From: Victivallales bacterium
GTDB taxonomy: Bacteria > Verrucomicrobiota > Lentisphaeria > Oligosphaerales > Lenti-02
NCBI GenBank assembly: GCA_018648945.1
Contig: JABGQJ010000053.1
Location: 1 to 19,901, forward strand
Direction of reading: 5' to 3'
DNA length: 19,901 nt
Part shown: piece by piece, positions 14,508 through 19,901 of the stretch
How the letters are laid out: each line of letters begins with the position of its first letter
How positions within the stretch are numbered: position 1 is the first letter of the stretch
Notes under the pieces: model-generated
The model's input: only the letters and a program-made list of their open reading frames with translations
Databases searched by the model: none
What the model was told of the DNA's origin: nothing
Position numbers and translations under genes: made by a program

Positions 14508-14531
14508 GTCAGTAAATCAGGGACGGGATGG

Positions 14532-14945
14532 CTACTCCGCAGTCGCCGGAGCGGCCTCGGCAACGGCTTCGGGCTCCACCCCAATGGCCGCATAGTCGAC
14601 CAGCTCGAGGATGCAGAGCTCGGCGCCATCACCAATGCGCCGGCTAGTGCGAAGGAGACGGGTGTACCCACCGTTGCGCGACTCGTAGGCCGGCGCGATC
14701 TCGTTGAAAAGGCGCTTCACCACGCCCTTCTGATGGATGCGGGACACGGCCAGGCGCGTGGCATGCAGCGTGCCGCGCTTGCCGAGCGTGATCATCTTCT
14801 CCGCCACCCGACGGATCTCCTTGGCCTTGGGTACCGTTGTGGTGATGCGGCCATGGGTGAGCAGGCTGCATACCGCATTGGCGACCAGCGACCGCCGGTG
14901 ACCGGACTTGAGGCCGATCTTGAACGTATGTTTCCGATGTCGCAT
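14532..14945 (-). CDS. rplQ: 50S ribosomal protein L17
   Basis: 137 residues. The start MRHRKHTFKIGLKSGHRRSL and the block ITTTVPKAKEIRRVAEKMITL are characteristic of bacterial L17, which sits near the peptide exit tunnel of the large subunit. The C-terminus carries a short acidic/Ala extension (PEAVAEAAPATAE) beyond the core of about 115-120 residues. The ribosome site (AGAGGA) is inside the end of rpoA, whose stop is 5 bp upstream, so the two are translationally close. It is the last gene of the operon. Confidence 0.97.
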   Translation of the reverse strand: MRHRKHTFKIGLKSGHRRSLVANAVCSLLTHGRITTTVPKAKEIRRVAEKMITLGKRGTLHATRLAVSRIHQKGVVKRLFNEIAPAYESRNGGYTRLLRTSRRIGDGAELCILELVDYAAIGVEPEAVAEAAPATAE

Positions 14946-14950
14946 ATCCG

Positions 14951-15976
14951 TCAGTCCTCTTGATTCTGCTCGACCAGCCGTTGGTGGAAGATCTCTGCGA
15001 CCTCTTCCTTGAAGGGCATGCCCAGGGACACGCCAAGCTCGGCCAGTTTGGTCTTGATTTCCTGGAGGGATTTCTTGCCGAAATTGCGGAACTTCAGCAT
15101 TTCCGATTCGCTCTTCTCCACGAGTTCTCCAAGGAAACGAATCTGGGCGGTGTTGAGGCAGTTCTCGGCCCGCACCGAAAGCTCAAGCTGAGCCACCGAG
15201 CGCATCAGCAGATCGACCAGTTCCTGGTCCTCGCTACTGAGAGCGGGAGCCGCAACGGCCAGGCTGACGTTCTGCTCGCTCGCCGCGAAAACCGCCAAAT
15301 GGTCGCGCAGCAAGGCCGCGGCGAAGGAGAGGGCATCGGTCGGCGCGATCCGCCCGTCGGTCCAGACCTCGAGCTCGAGCCGGTCGTAGTCCGTGCGGTT
15401 GCCGACGCGGCAAGCCTGCACGTCGTAGCGCACACGCTCCACGGGGCTGAAGATGCAGTCGATCGGGATCACGCCAATGGGATGGTCTTCCCGCTTGTTG
15501 TCCTCGGCGGGGCGGAAGCCGCGCCCGAGATCGATTTCCATCTCCATCCGCAGGGGACGGTCCTTGTCGAGCGTGCAGATCACAAGCTCGGGATTGAGAA
15601 CGCGCACCACGCCATCCTCCTGGATCGCGCCGGCAGTGATCGCACCCGCCTTGTCCGCGTACAGCTCGATCGTGCGCGGCAGTTCAGCGTCCGGATCGCA
15701 TTCGAGCCGGACTTTCTTGAGATTGAGAACGACTTCAGCCACGTCCTCGAGGACATCCTCGATACTGCTGAATTCGTGTTGCACGCCATCAATCCGGACG
15801 GAGGCCACTGCACAACCCTCGAGGGAGGACAGTAAAACCCGACGGAGGGCGTTGCCAAGTGTGTGACCGAACCCGCTTTCCCAGGGCTCGGCGGTAAAAC
15901 GCGCATACGTCGCGGTCGAGGTCGACTCGTCAACCTTGATCGACGCGGGCATTGCAAATCCTTCAAGACCCGACAT
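14951..15976 (-). CDS. rpoA: DNA-directed RNA polymerase subunit alpha
   Basis: 341 residues, starting at an ATG with GAGGAG 7 bases upstream; an in-frame ATG at 16006 has no ribosome site. The N-terminal domain carries the assembly signature (SGFGHTLGNALRRVLLSSLEG) that dimerises and holds beta and beta-prime. After a linker near 235-250, the C-terminal domain has VRAENCLNTAQIRFLGELV and FGKKSLQEIKTKLAELG. Its Arg, Asn, Cys and Lys match the UP-element DNA-contact residues of E. coli alpha. The protein is complete. The rpsD gene that precedes rpoA in many bacteria is absent here: rpsK ends 76 bp upstream. Confidence 0.97.
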   Translation of the reverse strand: MSGLEGFAMPASIKVDESTSTATYARFTAEPWESGFGHTLGNALRRVLLSSLEGCAVASVRIDGVQHEFSSIEDVLEDVAEVVLNLKKVRLECDPDAELPRTIELYADKAGAITAGAIQEDGVVRVLNPELVICTLDKDRPLRMEMEIDLGRGFRPAEDNKREDHPIGVIPIDCIFSPVERVRYDVQACRVGNRTDYDRLELEVWTDGRIAPTDALSFAAALLRDHLAVFAASEQNVSLAVAAPALSSEDQELVDLLMRSVAQLELSVRAENCLNTAQIRFLGELVEKSESEMLKFRNFGKKSLQEIKTKLAELGVSLGMPFKEEVAEIFHQRLVEQNQED

Positions 15977-16052
15977 GCTTCTACTCCTCTTTTGGAGACC
16001 CTTCACATGTCGCCGTCACGGAGGACGGCGACGGATCGTCCGCTATGACGCA

Positions 16053-16523
16053 TCAGACCCGGCGGCGCTTGGGGGGGCGGCAGCCGTTATGGGGGAGAGG
16101 GGTGACGTCCTTGAGGACGCTGATGTCGAGGCCCGCCGCAGCGATGCCGCGCACAGCGGACTCACGACCGGAACCCGGTCCCTTCATACGGACTTCGACT
16201 TCGCGCATCCCGAGGGTCATTGCGCGTTTGGCCACATCGGTTCCCATCTGCTGGGCAACGTAGGACGTGCTCTTGCGGGAGCCCTTGTAGCCCATGCGGC
16301 CACCGGTTCCCCAGGCGACCACGTTGCCATGCATGTCAGAGATCGTGACCTTCGTGTTATTGAAAGTCGCGTGGATGTGAGCAATGCCGCTCGGGATATG
16401 GCGCCCTCTGCCCTTTGCCCGTCTAATCTCCGGATCGGCGGAAAGGGGCTCGGTGGCAGGGGGCTCGGTGGCAGGGGGCTCGGTGGCAAGCGGTTCTTGG
16501 TTTTCGAGAATCTCGTCAGCCAT
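16053..16523 (-). CDS. rpsK: 30S ribosomal protein S11 with N-terminal repeat extension
   Basis: 156 residues, longer than the usual 125-130. The ATG at 16523 has AGGAG 11 bases upstream; a GTG at 16535 lies directly on that site and is rejected. The core from about residue 38 is typical S11 ([37 protein letters not shown], ending [10 protein letters not shown]), part of the 30S platform. Residues about 13-27 are a low-complexity stretch of ATEPP repeats, encoded by three 15-base units. It follows rpsM closely and precedes rpoA. Confidence 0.96.
   Translation of the reverse strand: MADEILENQEPLATEPPATEPPATEPLSADPEIRRAKGRGRHIPSGIAHIHATFNNTKVTISDMHGNVVAWGTGGRMGYKGSRKSTSYVAQQMGTDVAKRAMTLGMREVEVRMKGPGSGRESAVRGIAAAGLDISVLKDVTPLPHNGCRPPKRRRV
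16447..16491 (-). repeat. 15-bp tandem repeats in the rpsK N-terminal extension
   Basis: Three adjacent units of GGCTCGGTGGCAGGG (plus-strand reading; the third ends in AAGC instead of AGGG) encode repeated ATEPP-type pentapeptides. It is an unusual slippage-prone tract inside a ribosomal protein gene. Confidence 0.8.
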
Positions 16524-16578
16524 GGACGTATTCACTCCTACGCATTAGGTGTTGGCGGAACGGTCGCGGCGGGGAGGT

Positions 16579-16974
16579 CTAGACGGCAGCCAGCTTACGA
16601 GCCGTGCGGTCGCGAATGGCGCCGACAGTCTTCTTGGCGCCCTTGCGGGTACGAGCATTGGTCTTGGTACGCTGCCCACGCACGGGAAGTCCGCGGCGAT
16701 GACGAAGGCCACGGTAGGAACCGATGGCGATGAGCCGACGAATGTTCTGCGCGGTCTGCCGACGAAGATCGCCCTCAACCACGTAGCTATCCTGGAGAAT
16801 CTGGGTAATGGCGGCGATGTGACCCTCGGTCAACTCGCTGGCGCTCATGGATTCCTCAATCCGTGTGCGGCGGCAAATCTCTTTGGCACGGGCCGGGCCG
16901 ACGCCGTAGATGTAGCGGAGAGAAATGGTCACTTGCTTGTTGTTCGGCAGGTCAACGCCAAGAATTCTGGGCAT
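16579..16974 (-). CDS. rpsM: 30S ribosomal protein S13
   Basis: 131 residues beginning [19 protein letters not shown]. It has the family's helix-two-turn-helix region ([14 protein letters not shown]), the block [20 protein letters not shown], and a basic C-terminal tail that reaches tRNA in the 30S head. The AGGAG site lies 9 bases ahead of the ATG. It sits between rpmJ (45 bp) and rpsK, the standard order. Confidence 0.97.
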   Translation of the reverse strand: MPRILGVDLPNNKQVTISLRYIYGVGPARAKEICRRTRIEESMSASELTEGHIAAITQILQDSYVVEGDLRRQTAQNIRRLIAIGSYRGLRHRRGLPVRGQRTKTNARTRKGAKKTVGAIRDRTARKLAAV

Positions 16975-17019
16975 GGTATTTGCTCCTGTCCTCGCTGGGA
17001 TATGTCTCGGGATGGTGGG

Positions 17020-17133
17020 CTAGCCCTGACACTGCTTGTGGCGCGCGTTCTTGCAGATCACGCGGACGACACCGTGCCGCTTGATCACTCGGCAGGCGTT
17101 GCACATTCTTTTGACGGAGGCTCGGACTTTCAT
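17020..17133 (-). CDS. rpmJ: 50S ribosomal protein L36 (zinc-binding form)
   Basis: 37 residues starting at the ATG at 17133 (AGGG 7 bases upstream): [19 protein letters not shown] and on to [11 protein letters not shown]. It carries the zinc ligands Cys11, Cys14, Cys27 and His32, so this is the zinc-containing form. A longer frame to 17529 upstream is spurious. It lies between infA and rpsM, as in many bacteria, but is separated from infA by 265 bp. Confidence 0.95.
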   Translation of the reverse strand: MKVRASVKRMCNACRVIKRHGVVRVICKNARHKQCQG

Positions 17134-17214
17134 GAGGGCACCCTGGATCGTTACGTATGTATGTAGTGGACTGAGGTCGTTGTTCTCGTCGATGTACTCG
17201 TTTTCGGGCGCGCG

Positions 17215-17239
17215 ACAGGGCACACGCCGAACAGGGCAC
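17215..17239 (-). repeat. Direct repeat in the rpmJ leader
   Basis: ACAGGGCAC (plus-strand reading) occurs at 17215-17223 and 17231-17239, a 16-base period, in the untranslated region ahead of rpmJ. It could be part of a leader structure or operator; chance is also possible. Confidence 0.4.
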
Positions 17240-17286
17240 TGGCTTCGGAGCACGGCACACCGATGGAAAGCAGAAAACGAACCGTG

Positions 17287-17314
17287 AATATACAGCCGTG
17301 TATCCCGCCTGCAA
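17287..17314 (-). promoter_or_regulatory. Candidate promoter for rpmJ-rpsM-rpsK-rpoA-rplQ
   Basis: On the minus strand TTGCAG (17314-17309) and TATATT (17292-17287) are 16 bases apart. The -10 matches the consensus at 5 of 6 positions; the -35 keeps only TTG. It would give a leader of about 145 bases before rpmJ. The unusually long infA-rpmJ gap supports an internal promoter. Confidence 0.45.
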
Positions 17315-17337
17315 CCTAGACTTCGGCGAAACATGCG

Positions 17338-17371
17338 ACTCCCCCATGACTTCAGGGGCGCAAGGGGGAGT
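17338..17371 (-). terminator. Hairpin after infA, possible terminator or attenuator
   Basis: Arms ACTCCCCC (17338-17345) and GGGGGAGT (17364-17371) enclose an 18-base loop, 27 bp beyond the infA stop. A perfect 12-bp palindrome CGCGCCGGCGCG (17383-17394) lies between the stop and this hairpin. There is no T-run, so termination is uncertain. Confidence 0.35.
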
Positions 17372-17398
17372 TGGCAGGTTCGCGCGCCGGCGCGAGAG

Positions 17399-17614
17399 CT
17401 ACTTCTTCCGGTACGTAATCCGTCCCTTGCCGAGGTCGTACGGGGACATCTCGACGATGACTTTGTCCCCGGGGAGGATCCGGATGAAATGCAGGCGCAT
17501 CTTGCCGCTGATGTGCGCCAGGATCTCATGCTCGTTCTCCAGTTTCACCCGAAACATGGTGTTCGGCAGAAGCTCCGAGACGACACCTTCGACCCTTATA
17601 CTGTCTTTGGCCAC
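17399..17614 (-). CDS. infA: Translation initiation factor IF-1
   Basis: 71 residues, the standard IF-1 length: an S1-type OB fold with [47 protein letters not shown] and [11 protein letters not shown]-1 binds the ribosomal A site during initiation. The start is a GTG with GGAG 8 bases ahead. The gene overlaps the end of map by 19 bases (17596-17614), which suggests coupled translation. Confidence 0.97.
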   Translation of the reverse strand: MAKDSIRVEGVVSELLPNTMFRVKLENEHEILAHISGKMRLHFIRILPGDKVIVEMSPYDLGKGRITYRKK

Positions 17615-18372
17615 GTGAGAATCTCCGCGTTATCCTTGGTAATGAGAACCATGTGCTCGAAGTGTGCGGAAGGCGCACCATCCGCAGTTCGCACGGTCCA
17701 CTTGTCGATGGGATCAACGACGACCCGGTGAGTGCCTGCGTTGACCATGGGCTCGATCGCGAGCACCATGCCAGGTTGCAGGCGCGCGCCACGCGCGCGC
17801 TGGGCGAAGTTTGGCACTTCCGGGGCTTCGTGCAGCTTCGTGCCACAGCCATGGCCGACGAAATCACGCACGATGCCGAAGCCGTTCTTGCTGACGCTCT
17901 CCTCCACGGCCCGTGAGATGTCGTTCACGTAATTGCCGCCCTTGGCGGCGGCAATGCCTGCTGCCAAGCCCTCTCTCGTGGCACTGAGCAGGGATTCCTG
18001 CTCGGGCGTCGGCTCAATGCCCGCACAGACCGTGCGGGCATTGTCGCCGATGAAGCCGTCGAGCTGAACACCGACATCGAGACTGACCAGATCCCCTGGC
18101 ACGATGATGCGAGTCGCCTGACCGATGCCGTGGACCACCTCCTCGTTCAGGGAGATGCAGGTCTGGGCCGGATAGCCCAGATAGCCATGGAAGGCGCTGG
18201 TGCCCCCGGTATCCGCGATCAGCTTGCCAGCCAACTGGTCGAGCTCAAGGGTGCTCACCCCCGGTCGGACAGCGCCGCAGAGCTGCTCGAGAACCAGGGC
18301 AGCAGCCTGGGCCGCAACCCGGATTCCAGGAAGCTCCCGACCGGTGTGAATGACGACTTGTCGCGAAGGCAT
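17596..18372 (-). CDS. map: Type I methionine aminopeptidase
   Basis: 258 residues, a typical type Ia length without an N-terminal extension. All metal ligands are visible: Asp99 (SLDVG), Asp110 (GDNART), His174 (FVGHGCG), Glu207 (AIEPM) and Glu239 (HFEHM), with substrate His81 (NEEVVHGI). It removes initiator methionine from new proteins in the cytoplasm. It starts 10 bp after adk and overlaps infA, so it is firmly inside the operon. Confidence 0.97.
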   Translation of the reverse strand: MPSRQVVIHTGRELPGIRVAAQAAALVLEQLCGAVRPGVSTLELDQLAGKLIADTGGTSAFHGYLGYPAQTCISLNEEVVHGIGQATRIIVPGDLVSLDVGVQLDGFIGDNARTVCAGIEPTPEQESLLSATREGLAAGIAAAKGGNYVNDISRAVEESVSKNGFGIVRDFVGHGCGTKLHEAPEVPNFAQRARGARLQPGMVLAIEPMVNAGTHRVVVDPIDKWTVRTADGAPSAHFEHMVLITKDNAEILTWPKTV

Positions 18373-18382
18373 TGGGATGGAC

Positions 18383-19033
18383 CTAGATTGACAGCGCTTC
18401 CTGCAGCGCGCTGAAGTTCACCGCTTTGGTCTGGGAGCCATCGATTCGAGTCAGCATGCTCTGCTGCTCGTAGTAGCCGATGAGCGGGGCAGTCTGCTCC
18501 CAGTAGATGGCCAGGCGGTTGCGGACAGTCTCGAGCGTGTCGTCCTTGCGAGTGACAAGGGTGCCGTCACAGGCATCACATTGGCCTGGACGGGCGGCCG
18601 GGGAGAAGAAGGTGTTGTAGATCGCGCCGCACTCCGGACATAGCTGCCGACCGACGAGGCGCTTGATCAGCATCTCCTCCTCGACCTCGAAGAGAACGGC
18701 CCGGCCAAGCTCAATCCCCAGATCCACGAGCAAAGCGGTGAGCATTTCGGCCTGGGGCACGGTCCGGGGGAAACCGTCGAGCAGGAACCCCGCAGCAGCG
18801 ATATCGGCCTTGCCCAGTCGCTGGCGCACGAGTTCCCCGACCATCGCGTCGGGGACCAGGCCCCCGCCTTGCACGCAGGCGGAGATGCGATTGCCGAGTT
18901 CGGTGCCTGCGCCAAGCTCCGCCCGCAGAATGTCGCCGGTTGAGATATGAATATTGCCGTAGCTCTCGCAGAGCATGGCAGCCATGGTGCCCTTGCCTGC
19001 CCCAGGAGGGCCGAGAAATACATAATCCGCCAT
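18383..19033 (-). CDS. adk: Adenylate kinase (zinc-type LID)
   Basis: 216 residues, long-form adenylate kinase catalysing AMP + ATP <-> 2 ADP. The P-loop is GPPGAGKGT (8-16), the AMP-binding DGFPRT is at 86-91, and the LID has the four-cysteine zinc set Cys132, Cys135, Cys152 and Cys155. TRKDD (161-165) and Arg172 complete the active site. GGTGGAG lies 11 bases ahead of the ATG. It is the first gene of the visible operon; secY, which commonly precedes adk, is not seen directly upstream. Confidence 0.97.
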   Translation of the reverse strand: MADYVFLGPPGAGKGTMAAMLCESYGNIHISTGDILRAELGAGTELGNRISACVQGGGLVPDAMVGELVRQRLGKADIAAAGFLLDGFPRTVPQAEMLTALLVDLGIELGRAVLFEVEEEMLIKRLVGRQLCPECGAIYNTFFSPAARPGQCDACDGTLVTRKDDTLETVRNRLAIYWEQTAPLIGYYEQQSMLTRIDGSQTKAVNFSALQEALSI

Positions 19034-19477
19034 TGGTTTCAGAGCTCCACCTTATCCAAAGGGCCAATCCGAGTCGCGGCAACTAGGCCGTTCCGCAGGA
19101 GCAAAAAGATCCTTAACGTAGCCGAACCGCAGGCTGCGTCAAGGTCCAGCGGCAACTGGTGCAATGAACGGACGCAGAGCCGGAGGCCATGCGGAGCGTC
19201 CACGGCGGCCTGCGCGCGGCCAAGTCCGGGCCCGGGGCCCGCCTGGCTGCCACGCAGAAATCTCCCGACCGCAGCCGGTCAGGCGACTGTAGGCTGACGT
19301 TCCTGCCGACCACCGCGAGAACCTATGCCAGGGCTGCTGCCGTGACCACGGGTTTCCGCCCGTGGCCACGCTGCCTCGCCTGCCACAGAGGTCTGTAGCC
19401 TGCTTCGCCAAACCCCCGTGTCGCGTCTGGAGAGTGGTCTCTGGACGCGCACAGCATTCGGGTGCATACAGCGGCAG
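19034..19477. other. 444-bp gap rich in inverted repeats, upstream of adk
   Basis: No convincing gene. Hairpins seen are 19216-19250 (outer GCGGCCA/TGGCTGC, inner GGGCC/GGCCC), 19267-19280 (GACCG, 4-base loop, CGGTC), 19341-19370 (12-base arms with one mismatch, loop TTTCCG) and 19419-19446 (GCGTC..AGAG/CTCT..GACGC). It may hold a structured leader or small RNA, the adk promoter, and the end of the upstream transcript. In such GC-rich DNA some hairpins arise by chance. Confidence 0.4.
19115..19142 (-). promoter_or_regulatory. Candidate promoter for the adk operon
   Basis: On the minus strand TTGACG (19142-19137) and TACGTT (19120-19115) are 16 bases apart, about 80 bp ahead of the adk start. 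The -35 matches 5 of 6 positions, the -10 only TA and the final T. Confidence 0.4.
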
Positions 19478-19900
19478 CTAGAGGGCCAGGAAATCCACCA
19501 CCAGGCGCCAGACGAGGGTGCCGAGAGCGCCGCAGGCGGCAAAGCGAATGACGAAAGCGATTGGGCCCGGCCCCGTGCTTGCCGGCCTGGGCATGGAGGC
19601 AGGGGTGGCCATCGCTTCAGGGGTGTCTTCGTCGGCAGACTCCGCGTCTTCGCTCTTGCTGGGCTTAAGCCCAAGCGCCTTCTTCTCGCCTTCGTCGGGA
19701 GATTCCTCGGGCGACTCGGTTGAGAGGGAAACCGTTTTGCTGGCGTCCTCGGCGACGGGTTCCTCGGGAAGCCCGGGAAGACGCACGGTGTCGGCAGGCT
19801 CGGGCCCCTTGTCCGACTTTTTGAGGCGAAGAGATGGTTTGCTCCCCGTTGGCGCTGCCTCTTCCTTGGGCGCTGGCGTCGCAGGTAGAGAGATCTTGAC
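19478..19900 (-). CDS. Pro/Glu/Ser-rich protein with C-terminal membrane helix, 5'-truncated
   Basis: The frame is open to the window end, so the start is outside; 140 residues are visible. Most are low-complexity (Pro, Glu, Ala, Ser, Lys), with TVRLPGLP and TVSLS-like short strands recurring in the linker. The last 30 residues (from GPIAFVIRF to LVVDFLAL) form a single hydrophobic helix at the very C-terminus, suggesting a tail-anchored or membrane-tethered protein with a disordered cytoplasmic part. I do not recognise a family. It lies on the same strand as, and 444 bp ahead of, adk. A frame restart at a GTG at 19786 is possible but not favoured, because the composition is the same on both sides. 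Confidence 0.6.
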   Translation of the reverse strand, partial: VKISLPATPAPKEEAAPTGSKPSLRLKKSDKGPEPADTVRLPGLPEEPVAEDASKTVSLSTESPEESPDEGEKKALGLKPSKSEDAESADEDTPEAMATPASMPRPASTGPGPIAFVIRFAACGALGTLVWRLVVDFLAL

Positions 19901-19901
19901 G

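Noticed and set aside
17134..17529. Extended rpmJ reading frame up to 17529
   Set aside because: The upstream part is an antisense/other-frame run through infA; L36 is a 37-residue protein and starts at 17133.
19160..19477. RNase P RNA, because AAGTCCGGGC at 19222-19231 resembles the conserved 5' part
   Set aside because: The other conserved pieces (ACAGAA near the 3' end, the CAAACCCC/GGAGCAAG region) are not found and the 3' end would run into the coding gene.
1..19901. CRISPR arrays, transposases, phage genes, tRNA or rRNA
   Set aside because: None seen; all tandem repeats found are in-frame coding repeats without spacers.

Overview
This is a high-GC bacterial window with no mobile elements, CRISPR arrays or rRNA/tRNA genes that I can see. 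Coding is dense and the genes look intact; the only two partial genes are cut by the window edges. The mix of genes suggests an environmental bacterium of the PVC superphylum or a neighbouring lineage (Planctomycetota, Lentisphaerota, Hydrogenedentota or similar). The clues are a DUF4962/heparinase-type lyase, a ribosomal alpha operon lacking rpsD, and Pro/Glu-rich low-complexity linkers in several proteins. This placement is inferred from gene content and is weak.

Layout. (1) Bases 2-3478 (+): the 3' part of a large heparinase II/III-like polysaccharide lyase with a C-terminal carbohydrate-binding-like domain. (2) Bases 3491-5772 (-): a three-gene unit read mglA-like GTPase -> mglB-like Roadblock protein -> protein with a cyclase-homology domain and an FHA domain. 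(3) Diverging from it, 6083-10054 (+): a 943-residue multi-repeat protein ending in a ComEA-type helix-hairpin-helix and a Roadblock-like domain, then a DUF4388 (PATAN-type) protein. (4) Bases 10098-11282 (-): a second cyclase-homology/FHA protein converging on the DUF4388 gene. (5) Bases 11440-14439 (-): an M16C metalloprotease of the presequence protease family. (6) Bases 14532-19033 (-): a ribosomal/transcription operon read adk-map-infA-rpmJ-rpsM-rpsK-rpoA-rplQ, ending in a perfect 16-bp hairpin. (7) Bases 19034-19477: a hairpin-rich non-coding stretch. (8) Bases 19478-19900 (-): the 3' end of a Pro/Glu/Ser-rich protein with one C-terminal membrane helix.

The region of most interest is 3491-11282. 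Six genes together encode a small Ras-like GTPase, its likely GTPase-activating Roadblock partner, a second Roadblock-like domain, two FHA (phosphothreonine-binding) proteins fused to degenerate class III cyclase domains, and a DUF4388 protein. In the large protein, four copies of a short basic motif (RRSQT followed by F/N, R and V/I) place a threonine exactly three residues before V or I. That is the general form of an FHA ligand preceded by a basic kinase-type site. I propose, as inference, that this is a polarity or surface-motility signalling module in which a phosphorylated multi-repeat scaffold is read by the two neighbouring FHA proteins and linked to MglA/MglB switching.
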